Assembly (NCBI GenBank): GCA_016198545.1
Contig: JACQIJ010000057.1
Coordinates: forward strand, 1 to 14,940
Length of the DNA stretch: 14,940 nt
Direction of reading: 5' to 3'
From: Pseudomonadota bacterium
Lineage (GTDB): Bacteria; Pseudomonadota; Alphaproteobacteria; Micavibrionales; Micavibrionaceae
Part shown: positions 6,182-14,156 of the stretch, one piece after another
How the letters are laid out: every line of letters begins with the position of its first letter
Numbering within the stretch: the stretch's first letter is position 1
Notes under the pieces: model-generated
What the model was told of the DNA's origin: nothing
The model's database searches: none
Seen by the model: the letters and a program-made list of their open reading frames with translations, nothing else
Program-made: the position numbers and the translations under genes

Positions 6182-8469
6182 AGGGCATGCGGGGCTTGCG
6201 TTCGGTCAAATGGGAAACGTTTCTGACTGTAGTCGTCATTATCATCTTTTGCGTTGCCGGCACGTTCAGCGCATCCACTATCATAGAAGAAAACAATGAA
6301 ATAAAGGAAATGCTCGCGGCGGGCGGGGGGTATGAGATGTCTCCCCGCCAGCATGCCTGGCTTTTTTTCTACATTGCGCTTATGGGTATTTCAGGCCTCG
6401 GGCTGGTGGGGATGCTGTTTTCAAAAATTGAAAACCTTGAAAAAATATCCCGAGAAAATGAAGCCATGACAAGCATGCTGCGCCCCCGCATGGCCGCGGT
6501 AGAATCCGCCAAGGACGGCATCGGCATCACTGACGCCGATGGAAAAATCCGTTTCGCCAACAAGGCGCTGGCTCTGTATCACGGATACGAAAATGTCGGG
6601 GATTTGTCCGGCCGGGCGTGGCATATGCTCTACACGGAGGAGCAAAAATCGTGGATGGAGACCGAAGTGCTGCCCATCCTGAAAATAAATGGCTACTGGG
6701 CGGGACATTGCCGGGGATTGCGCCGCGACGGTTCGGAGTTCATCCAGGACATGGCGATGACGCATCTGGAGGATGGCGGATGGGTCTGGGTTCTGCGCGA
6801 TTATTCGGAAATGATAGAAACGATTACGACGTCAAACAGGCGGCTGGCGGCGATAGAGGCCGCAGGCGACGGTATCGGGCTGGTCGACCGGGAGGGCAGG
6901 TTGAGCTATATAAACAGGGCATTGATGGATCTTCATGCGATTCCAGGAGAAAGCATCGGCGATTATGTCGGAAAGCCGTGGGAAAATCTCTATACGCCGC
7001 AGGGGCGCGAGGAAATACATCAGAAGGTGATGCCGCTCTTGCGCAAGAACAAGCACTGGAAAGGGGAGGCGCCGCTGAAGCGGGCGGACGGCAAGGTTAT
7101 ATTTGCCGAGATGTCGCTTACCCTTCTTCCCGACGGAGGCCTGATCGGTACGGCGCGCGATATCTCCGATCGCAAAAAGGCGGAGAAGGAAAAAGACGAT
7201 TTGCAGAAGCAATTTTTTCAGGCCCAGAAGATGGAGGCAATCGGCAGGCTTGCCGGCGGTATTGCGCATGATTTTAACAATATACTGGCATCGATGCTTG
7301 GCTATGCGGAGTTTTTGACCGAAGATCTGGATCCGGCGTCCAAGCAGCACAAATTCGCGCAGCAGATCATGAGCGGCGGAATGCAGGCCAAGAAGCTTGT
7401 AGAGCAAATACTGACCTTTTCACGCCGGAAAGAAAGCGCGCGCGATGTTCTGATCCTTTCCGAAGCGGTGAACGAGACGGCAAATATATTGCGGGCAACA
7501 ATACCGCCAACGATTACGCTCGATATTCAGGTTAATACGAGTGATTCCTCAATCAGCGCCAACTCATCGCAAATCAGCCAGGTTTTGATGAATCTGTGCG
7601 TCAACGCGCGCGATGCGATGGAGAGTGAAGAGGGAATCCTTGCCATCCACATCGACAGGGTTGCGGGAGTGGAAGTAACGCCCGGGTCGATAACATCCGA
7701 TTCCGTACCAGAGGCGAATTATGCGCCGGAAAGCAGATTTCATGGCGCAAATGGAAACGAAACAATGGTTTTAATCGGACATGTCGGGCGGAACAGCGAT
7801 TATGTTCGCGTGCGCGTCATTGACAACGGTTGCGGCATGACCCGCGATGTCATGGAGCATATTTTCGATCCTTTCTTTACCACCAAGGATATGGATCGTG
7901 GCACGGGGCTGGGTCTTTCCACGGTGCACGGGATGATTGCCGGTCACCAGGGGGCCATTATCGTGAAAAGCTGTCCCGGAAAGGGAACGTGCTTTGAATT
8001 ATACTTTCCGGCTATTGAGGTGCGCGCGGAGGAATCCCGCGGCAGGGCAGGAGTTGCCGACACTAAAGAGAACGGCATTGGCGGCGCAAAAGTTCTCCTT
8101 GTCGAAGACGAGGCGGCGGTGCGCGGCATGATGTTGCAGATGCTGGAACGCATCGGCTGCGAGGCGCAGGAATGCGTTTCCGGATCGGATGCGCTTGATA
8201 TTCTGCGCAAAAATCCCGGGTATTACGATGTCATCCTTTCCGACCATCTTATGCCGGGAATGACCGGCCTTGAAATGGCAAAGGAAATGAGAAAGGGGGG
8301 GGGCGATATTCCCATCATCCTTCTGTCCGGATACAGCAAGGAAAAGATGGTTGACGCGATGAACGACAGAGAGGCCTCCATAGATGCGTTTTTGCGCAAG
8401 CCGACCGATAGCCGCACTCTGTCCGAGACCATAAAAGACGTTTTGCAGGGCAGGCGCAAGGCCGCCTGA
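6178..8469 (+). CDS. Membrane hybrid histidine kinase (PAS-PAS-HisKA-HATPase-REC)
   Basis: This is a sensor kinase with an attached receiver, about 763 aa. Start: TTG 6178 overlaps the regulator stop (TTGA) and has AGGAAG 7 nt upstream; ATG 6187, three codons later, is the alternative. Layout, numbered from the TTG: TM1 about 13-33, a short periplasmic loop, TM2 about 60-81, PAS1 about 107-218, PAS2 about 225-338, a coiled linker, HisKA with H364 in GGIAHDFNN, N-box N476, G1 D549 in DNGCGM, the FDPFFTTK and GTGLGLS motifs, then a receiver (about 637-758) with D689 in LSDHLMPG and K741. The architecture and H-box resemble CckA and FixL, but orthology to CckA is not shown. No HPt domain is present. 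The periplasmic loop is only about 25 residues, so sensing may be membrane or cytoplasmic (PAS). Confidence 0.92.
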   Translation: MKGMRGLRSVKWETFLTVVVIIIFCVAGTFSASTIIEENNEIKEMLAAGGGYEMSPRQHAWLFFYIALMGISGLGLVGMLFSKIENLEKISRENEAMTSMLRPRMAAVESAKDGIGITDADGKIRFANKALALYHGYENVGDLSGRAWHMLYTEEQKSWMETEVLPILKINGYWAGHCRGLRRDGSEFIQDMAMTHLEDGGWVWVLRDYSEMIETITTSNRRLAAIEAAGDGIGLVDREGRLSYINRALMDLHAIPGESIGDYVGKPWENLYTPQGREEIHQKVMPLLRKNKHWKGEAPLKRADGKVIFAEMSLTLLPDGGLIGTARDISDRKKAEKEKDDLQKQFFQAQKMEAIGRLAGGIAHDFNNILASMLGYAEFLTEDLDPASKQHKFAQQIMSGGMQAKKLVEQILTFSRRKESARDVLILSEAVNETANILRATIPPTITLDIQVNTSDSSISANSSQISQVLMNLCVNARDAMESEEGILAIHIDRVAGVEVTPGSITSDSVPEANYAPESRFHGANGNETMVLIGHVGRNSDYVRVRVIDNGCGMTRDVMEHIFDPFFTTKDMDRGTGLGLSTVHGMIAGHQGAIIVKSCPGKGTCFELYFPAIEVRAEESRGRAGVADTKENGIGGAKVLLVEDEAAVRGMMLQMLERIGCEAQECVSGSDALDILRKNPGYYDVILSDHLMPGMTGLEMAKEMRKGGGDIPIILLSGYSKEKMVDAMNDREASIDAFLRKPTDSRTLSETIKDVLQGRRKAA

Positions 8470-8488
8470 TTTTTACATTTCAGCGGCC
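8460..8488. terminator. Hairpin across the convergent kinase / VWA gene ends
   Basis: GGCCGCCTGA (8460-8469) pairs with TCAGCGGCC (8480-8488), a 9-bp stem with one bulged C, around a 10-nt T-rich loop. The left arm ends in the kinase stop codon and the right arm begins with the stop codon of the opposite gene. No T-run follows on either strand, so it is not a textbook rho-independent terminator, but nothing else is available to separate the two converging transcripts. Confidence 0.35.
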
Positions 8489-10567
8489 CTTCGGCTTTCT
8501 TCCTTCATGCCACCATGCGCCGGCCGCAAGGGCCAGCAGGACAATAACGTAAAGCCATTCAGGAAAAAAAGGAATCATCTTGATTCCGGCGACATCGTAA
8601 CTGCCGTTGCGGCGCAGGCCCAGCCAGTCGCGTCCGCCATAGTTTCTGCCCGGCGGAAGAAAGCGCAGGCCGGGATGCGGCGCGTCGGCGGCCCAAATAA
8701 TGGCGCCGCCCGATGCCTGCGCAACGGGGGCCATTTTTTCCGTTGCCGTGATAACGCCCTGCATTTCCCGTGGGTTGAGGGATCCGGAAATGGCAAATCG
8801 GGTCTGCGAACCGTCGCTGACGGTATATACTCCCGTCTGGGTCACGGGCAGGGAGGCTTCGAGGGATCCGTCGCTGCCGGGCTGAAGTTCGATGGTTTGC
8901 GTGGATGAATCGGGCGCCGTCACCGTAACGCTCATGGTCTGGTCGGCCAAGGATCGGCGGCTGATCTCCAGCATGCCTCCCGCGATGCGGGCGTCGAGGG
9001 CGTTTTCTTCCAGTTCAGGCTCTTTCATCAGCCAGTGGGCAAGGCGGCGTAAAAGCTCCGCTTGCGGCCCGCCGCCTTCATATCCCCTGTACCACAGCCA
9101 TATCTGGTCGCTGGCAAGCTGGGCCACGCGGCCCTTGCCGACATGATCGAGCATGAGAAGGGGTAAGTCGTCAAATCCCGACATCAGCGTATAACCGCTC
9201 TTGGGGGCGACGGAAACCTGCCGCAGCCAGCTTCCCCAGCCCGGCACGCCGTCTTTTTCTCCGGGCCAGCGCAAATCCCGGGTTACAGGGTGACGCCGTC
9301 CTTTTTCCGTCAGGAGAGGTTTGAAGGGCCGCTCGACGATTTGCCCCGCGGGGTGCGCCGGAAGAATTTGCTCAAGGTCCGTGGTGTATATCGACTCATC
9401 GGTTATGTATGACGGTCCGCTGGCCTCAAGCAGCGCTCCGCCATCGCGGACGTAACGGGCGATATTGCCGAAATAGTAATTGGGCAGGATGCGGTTCAGG
9501 CGGTACTGGTCGAAAATAATCAGGTCGAAATCATAAAGCTTGGTTTCAAACAGCTCCTGAAACGGAAATGCTATCAGCGCCAGTTCGTTTTGGGGGGTCG
9601 CATCGAGCTTGTTCGGTTCGCGCAAGATCGTGAAGTGAACGAGATCAACCGCGGGATCGGATGTCAGCATGTCGCGCCATGTACGCCCGCCAGTATGCGG
9701 CTGGCCGGAAACGAGCAGAACGCGCATGCGGTCACGGACGCCGTTGATGACGAGGGGAACGCGATTGTTTGCCAATGTTATTTCGCTTTCGTCGCCGGAG
9801 ACTTCCAGCTCAAAAATATTCTGGCCCGCGTGGTCGATTGTTACCGAGAAGGTCATGTCCTGATTGACAGGAACGTTTTCCATCAGAGGACGTTCATTGT
9901 CCTGCTTCAGAAGTACGGTTGCGTATTTTCCTGATGGATTTTCACCGCTGTCGGCGATGCGGTAACGGATGGCGACCTGCTGCCCGACAATGCCGTAAAG
10001 CGGGGCCTCGCGTATTTCAAGCTGCCTGTCATGTTCGTTTCTTTCCCCTGAGAGGACTGTATGGATCGGGCCGTAATCAACGATGCGTTGTTTGTCGCGC
10101 GGTACGTCGTGAACCTGGCCGTCCGTCAGGAAAATAACACCTGCCCTGCGGTTCAGGGGGACATCGGAAAGGATCGCGTCCGCTTTTTCAAAAAGAATCG
10201 TTTCCTCATCCGTCGCATGAGCCGCGTTGTCCGCAATGCGCATTTCGATTCCCGGGTTTTTCTCCAGTCTTTCTTTCAGGTAGGCGAGGGTTTTTTCCGT
10301 TTTTTCCGTTCTTTCCCCGTATGCCTGGCTCGGGGATCTATCGACGATGATGGCGACGACGTCCTTTACGGGCCGCCGCTGCTCTTCGACAAGAGAAGGG
10401 TTCATGAAGGCAAGAAAGAATATAGCCGCGCAAATGGCGCGGACGATGAGCGCGCGCCGGTAGAAAAGAGCCGATAGCGCAAGGCATAAAAAAATCCCCG
10501 CTGCCAGCGCATACAGGGCGGCGGGGGGAAGGATCGGCGCGAAATCTATGCTAAGGGCCGCGTTCAT
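8480..10567 (-). CDS. Membrane protein with VWA and amidotransferase-like domains
   Basis: This is the last gene of the MoxR operon, 695 aa. The start ATG at 10567 overlaps the upstream stop (ATGA) and has GGAG about 11 nt upstream; longer starts lie inside the previous gene and are rejected. Seen: two N-terminal membrane helices (about 14-35 and 39-56), then a von Willebrand A-like fold with an intact metal site DRSPS (76-80) and LTDG (147-150), a beta-rich middle, an amidotransferase/Rossmann-like domain (about 283-530, beginning RVLLVSGQPHTGG), a beta-rich region, and a C-terminal membrane helix (670-686) followed by a basic tail. The only cysteines are C28 and C46 in the membrane helices, so the amidotransferase-like domain has no nucleophile and is probably structural or binding. 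The domains probably face the periplasm. Function is unknown; it is likely part of a MoxR-dependent envelope complex. Confidence 0.85.
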   Translation of the reverse strand: MNAALSIDFAPILPPAALYALAAGIFLCLALSALFYRRALIVRAICAAIFFLAFMNPSLVEEQRRPVKDVVAIIVDRSPSQAYGERTEKTEKTLAYLKERLEKNPGIEMRIADNAAHATDEETILFEKADAILSDVPLNRRAGVIFLTDGQVHDVPRDKQRIVDYGPIHTVLSGERNEHDRQLEIREAPLYGIVGQQVAIRYRIADSGENPSGKYATVLLKQDNERPLMENVPVNQDMTFSVTIDHAGQNIFELEVSGDESEITLANNRVPLVINGVRDRMRVLLVSGQPHTGGRTWRDMLTSDPAVDLVHFTILREPNKLDATPQNELALIAFPFQELFETKLYDFDLIIFDQYRLNRILPNYYFGNIARYVRDGGALLEASGPSYITDESIYTTDLEQILPAHPAGQIVERPFKPLLTEKGRRHPVTRDLRWPGEKDGVPGWGSWLRQVSVAPKSGYTLMSGFDDLPLLMLDHVGKGRVAQLASDQIWLWYRGYEGGGPQAELLRRLAHWLMKEPELEENALDARIAGGMLEISRRSLADQTMSVTVTAPDSSTQTIELQPGSDGSLEASLPVTQTGVYTVSDGSQTRFAISGSLNPREMQGVITATEKMAPVAQASGGAIIWAADAPHPGLRFLPPGRNYGGRDWLGLRRNGSYDVAGIKMIPFFPEWLYVIVLLALAAGAWWHEGRKPKGR

Positions 10568-13281
10568 TGTCCCAGTCTCTCCAGAATATGAGGAAGGTGC
10601 ACCTGATCCGCCTTGTAGTTTCCTGTCAGCGCATACATGACGAGATTGACGCCGAACCGCAAGGCCATTTCCTGGCTGTAGTTGCTGCCGCCTCCGCCGG
10701 CCCATGCGGAGGCCCAGTCGTTATTGGCGACAATCACGGACGACACGCCGTCACGCCCGGATACGCTGTTTTCCTCAACCCAGATGGATCCGCTGTCGTG
10801 AATATCCGGAAAGCCATGTAGAAGGTAGAAGGACTTGCTTATGACATGATTTTCGGGGATGGGGATAAGAGGCGGCACATCAAGCCCCGCCGTCATGCGG
10901 CGCAGAGCCGCCGTATTGTCCCCGGATATGCCTGTTTCCGGCGATGGCGCGGTGTTCTTGTCGCGGGTGTCGAACAGGATGGTGCCGCCGTGATCCAGGT
11001 AATATTGCAGGTTTCGCAGCGCCTGCGGCGAAAGATCGGACGCATCATTGTAAACAGGCCAATATATAAGAGGGAAGAAGGACAGGTCGTCCTGTGCGGG
11101 GTCGACGGCGACGATGCCCGCGGGTTCGACGGAAGTGCGCTGCGCCAGGATTTCGGACAGGGTTTCAAGGCCGGCCCTCGTTGTCTGATCCAGGAAAGCG
11201 ACGCCCGATGGAACATAGGCCAGATGCAGTTCGCCCGCATAACGAATTGAATCATCGACAGTTTCTGCTGCGGCCGGATTCGGATGGAAAAGAAAAAGGG
11301 CGCAAGTCAAAATCGCGGCTGCGACGGGCCTGCGGATCCAGCGGATGCCGCCGTACAATCCTGCCTGCAGGGCTATCATAATCAGCCAGTCGAGGATAAA
11401 CAGAGCTGCTGCGGCTCCAAGTATATAGGGCTTCAGTTCCGTCTCGCGCGTATCGTTGTAAACGTTTTCCCGGACGCCGGACGGCGCATTTCCGAGCGTA
11501 TCTGGAAAAGCGACTCTGTCTCCCAAATTCAGGGACCTTTGATATCCCGCCCGCCCGTACAGGCCGGGCGGATGAATTGAGGATGGAACGGCGGTTTGAA
11601 AATCCAGGGCGTTTATGGGTTGTGCCGAACCTCCGGGATGAGAGAGAGAGCCAAACCCGTCCATGACGAGTTGCGGCTGCAATACGCCGATCGCGGAATC
11701 CATCGTCGCGCTGCGGCCGGCAAGCGTGACCGTGCGCTGAAGAAGCTTGATGAATAGACCCGACAACGCCAGGTCGGACCAGATCGGGGTGGCAGTCGTA
11801 TGCACCATGACGAGCATGCCGCGATCTTTTTCCGCGGCTGTGATGAGGGGCGTCCCGTCCTCGAGCGAAGCCCATGTCTTTTCCTCGATGCCGGGGACGG
11901 GTTCCGCCAGCAACTGACGGCTGACGGTTATGGATTCATCGGCGTTCAGGTCGTAATAGGGGCTTTTTTCATTGAAAGGCTTCAGTTTTGCCGGTTTTTC
12001 CCATGTCAGGCCGCCGTCCATCGCGCGTCCGCCTTTCAACAGGGGAACGGGCGTCAGAAAGTTGTCCGCCTGTGTCATATTCGGCCCGGCGAAACGCAGC
12101 AGCAATCCTCCGGCGCTGACCCAGGAATCGAGCGCCTGCAAATCGTCGGAAGGCATGGCGCCGATATCGGGCAAAATCACGACCGATGGCTTTTGCTTGA
12201 GAATATCGCTTATAGGGCCGGTGTGAATGTCGGCGTAGGGCTCTAGCGCGCGGCGTAGATAATAACTGTTTTCGATCAGAGGTTTTTCCTCGCCCTGGCT
12301 TCCGGACGTAACGATGCCGACCGTTTTCCGGCCGCCCGGGTCGTCGAGCAGAAGGACGCCTCCCGCGCCGCGTTGCCCGGAAACCCTGATTTGCCTGATA
12401 TTGCTGCGCAGGAGGGGGGGGAGATCGAAAATAAATTCGAGGGGGCGCGTGGCATCCTTTACCGTTTCTGTTTTCGATTCAATGATACGACCGTCTGCGC
12501 CGATAGCCTGCGCCGTCAGGGGAAGGCCGGTTCCGGCTTCCGGCGGGAACTTTATGATTGCCCCTGTCTGGGCATCCCCCTTCTTCAGCGGTCGCAGAAG
12601 TACGGGCAAGCGGCGTGATTCAGGGCGAACGATGAGGAGCTCCCCCTGATTTTGCAGGGTTTGAAAAAGATCGTCGGGTTTTCCATCCTTTAGTCCGTGC
12701 GACAGGAAGACGGAATCAATGGCGGCGGATTCATTTTGTTTTTTTGCCGATTTTGCGGCGGCCTCGTATGAGGCGGGCCAAGGTTGCGGTTTGATGCCGT
12801 TCAGGATGGACTCTGCCCGCCCCTGCGGCAGGGGGCCCGTTTCAAAGGGGGCGTCTTTTCCAGGCTCCGGGGCTGTCGTCAGAATGTAAACCTCGCGCTT
12901 CTGGCGTCCGGCTTGTTTTACCAGCGTTTCCATTTCGGCGCTTTGCAGGTCCCACGTCTGGGCCGAGGCCCATCCGTTGTCGATGACGATTCGCAGCGGT
13001 CCCTTTCCCTGAAATGTTTCGGACGGATTCATGACGGGCTGGGCCAGCGCGACAATTATCAGTGCTGCCGCCAAAAGGCGCATCAGCAGGATCCACCAGG
13101 GCGTATGTGCGGATTCATGGTCGTCCGGGATAAGGCCGGCGAGAAACCGCGCCGGCGGGAATTTTATAAGGCGCGGCGCGGGTGGCGTCACGCGCAGCAG
13201 GAACCACAGCGCAGGCAAAAAAGCCGTCGCGGCCAGTATCCACGGATTCAGGAACGTCAGGGCTGCCGGAAAAATTGTCAT
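10564..13281 (-). CDS. BatA-like / DUF4159 membrane protein
   Basis: The product is 905 aa. The start ATG at 13281 overlaps the DUF58 stop (ATGA) and gives the usual BatA-type N-terminus, FLNPWILAATAFLPALWFLLR, so longer starts are rejected. Seen: two membrane helices (about 10-30 and 62-82), a VWA-like segment whose metal-site motif is degenerate (IVIDNGWAS in place of DxSxS), a long soluble middle with a Rossmann/amidotransferase-like stretch (about 365-440), two more hydrophobic segments (about 617-640 and 650-672), and a C-terminal DUF4159 domain (about 678-900) beginning DDSIRYAGELHLAYVP. Such proteins follow MoxR and DUF58 genes in many alphaproteobacteria; their activity is not known. 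Family knowledge suggests a membrane scaffold working with the MoxR ATPase. Its C-terminus overlaps the next gene by 4 bp. Confidence 0.88.
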   Translation of the reverse strand: MTIFPAALTFLNPWILAATAFLPALWFLLRVTPPAPRLIKFPPARFLAGLIPDDHESAHTPWWILLMRLLAAALIIVALAQPVMNPSETFQGKGPLRIVIDNGWASAQTWDLQSAEMETLVKQAGRQKREVYILTTAPEPGKDAPFETGPLPQGRAESILNGIKPQPWPASYEAAAKSAKKQNESAAIDSVFLSHGLKDGKPDDLFQTLQNQGELLIVRPESRRLPVLLRPLKKGDAQTGAIIKFPPEAGTGLPLTAQAIGADGRIIESKTETVKDATRPLEFIFDLPPLLRSNIRQIRVSGQRGAGGVLLLDDPGGRKTVGIVTSGSQGEEKPLIENSYYLRRALEPYADIHTGPISDILKQKPSVVILPDIGAMPSDDLQALDSWVSAGGLLLRFAGPNMTQADNFLTPVPLLKGGRAMDGGLTWEKPAKLKPFNEKSPYYDLNADESITVSRQLLAEPVPGIEEKTWASLEDGTPLITAAEKDRGMLVMVHTTATPIWSDLALSGLFIKLLQRTVTLAGRSATMDSAIGVLQPQLVMDGFGSLSHPGGSAQPINALDFQTAVPSSIHPPGLYGRAGYQRSLNLGDRVAFPDTLGNAPSGVRENVYNDTRETELKPYILGAAAALFILDWLIMIALQAGLYGGIRWIRRPVAAAILTCALFLFHPNPAAAETVDDSIRYAGELHLAYVPSGVAFLDQTTRAGLETLSEILAQRTSVEPAGIVAVDPAQDDLSFFPLIYWPVYNDASDLSPQALRNLQYYLDHGGTILFDTRDKNTAPSPETGISGDNTAALRRMTAGLDVPPLIPIPENHVISKSFYLLHGFPDIHDSGSIWVEENSVSGRDGVSSVIVANNDWASAWAGGGGSNYSQEMALRFGVNLVMYALTGNYKADQVHLPHILERLGQ

Positions 13282-14156
13282 GCAACCAGCCCGCCTTCCG
13301 GCTTGAATTCTCTCCATACGGCGGCCAGCGTTTCCCTGACGGGTCTGTCTGTAGTATGAAGAATAAGGGGCCACTGAAGCTTACGGCAGATATCCCGAAG
13401 CGATTGCAGGTGGTCTTCAATCTTCTTGCGGTAAGCGGAGCGCACGGATTCAACGCTGATGATGTGATGCCTGTCCCCGTGTTCGGGCGGGGCGAAGATA
13501 ACATTGCCTGAAAAGGGGAGAGTCAGTTCCGCCGGGTCGAGCACCTGAAAAACGATACCGTTTTCGGTTTGCGACGCGATCGCGGTAAAGGATCGTTCAA
13601 TAAGTTCCGGCCGTTCCAGAAAATCGCCGCACAGAACAGCATTGGCGTCGCGCCTTATTTTTATATCGGCAGAGGGAAGGTCGGCGGGCTTTGTTTCAAT
13701 CAAGGCATACCCCATTTTTTGCAGGGACAGGTCCGTGCGTCCTGTCTGCGCGCTTGCCTGCAAAGGCCCCGTCACTTCGCCGCCGCGGTTCATCAAAATA
13801 GACAATGAAAGGGCCAGGACGAGCGCCGTTTCCCTCTTGGGTGGAATGTTTGTGCGCGATGAATAACTCATTCCCGGTCCCGATGCGCACCAGAACAGGG
13901 ATGTCTGCGCGGTCTGCCATTCCTTCTGGCGGACGAAGATGCGGTCGCCGCGCGCCGATTGCCGCCAGTCGATGTCCTGCGGCCGGTCGCCGGGCATGTA
14001 TTCCCGGAACTGCCAGAATTTTTCTCCGGATCCCGGTTTGCGCTGGCGGTGGTCCCCGGTCAGAACCGACTTTGCGGCTTTTTCCGCATGCGCTATCAGG
14101 TCGGGCAGGGCTGCTGCTTCTTCATGGGCGCGGGATCTCAGGAAAGGAAAAATCAT
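13278..14156 (-). CDS. DUF58 domain protein (MoxR partner)
   Basis: The product is 292 aa, the usual length for the short alphaproteobacterial DUF58 proteins, with no membrane helices. The family signature is clear: FREYMPGDRPQDIDWRQSAR (50-69) followed by FVRQKE. DUF58 proteins are VWA-like partners encoded next to MoxR ATPases. The expected metal-binding DxSxS after the signature reads ASGPG (91-95, in WCASGPGM), so the MIDAS site looks lost. The rest (about 110-292) is a Rossmann-like alpha/beta region. The ATG at 14156 overlaps the MoxR stop (ATGA) and lacks a strong Shine-Dalgarno, consistent with translational coupling. It probably acts in the cytoplasm as an adaptor between the ATPase and the two membrane proteins encoded after it; this is inference. 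Confidence 0.92.
   Translation of the reverse strand: MIFPFLRSRAHEEAAALPDLIAHAEKAAKSVLTGDHRQRKPGSGEKFWQFREYMPGDRPQDIDWRQSARGDRIFVRQKEWQTAQTSLFWCASGPGMSYSSRTNIPPKRETALVLALSLSILMNRGGEVTGPLQASAQTGRTDLSLQKMGYALIETKPADLPSADIKIRRDANAVLCGDFLERPELIERSFTAIASQTENGIVFQVLDPAELTLPFSGNVIFAPPEHGDRHHIISVESVRSAYRKKIEDHLQSLRDICRKLQWPLILHTTDRPVRETLAAVWREFKPEGGLVA

Noticed and set aside
6979..7060. Heme-binding PAS (FixL-like) in the kinase, from an R-x-x-x-H in PAS2
   Set aside because: The spacing and surrounding residues do not match the FixL heme histidine region well enough to claim heme binding.
10283..10315. Direct repeat of TTTTTTCCG units
   Set aside because: It is a short coding repeat (TEKTEK in the VWA-like domain) with no sign of a separate function.
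10568..10705. Upstream ATG giving a 741-aa version of the last operon gene
   Set aside because: The extra 46 residues overlap the DUF4159 gene, look like shadow sequence, and the ATG at 10567 has the ATGA overlap.
13282..13374. Upstream ATG giving a 936-aa version of the BatA/DUF4159 protein
   Set aside because: The extra residues lie inside the DUF58 gene; the BatA-like N-terminus starts at 13281 with an ATGA overlap.
14127..14152. Internal or alternative start signals at the MoxR-DUF58 junction
   Set aside because: The ATGA overlap at 14153-14156 explains the junction; no better start was seen.
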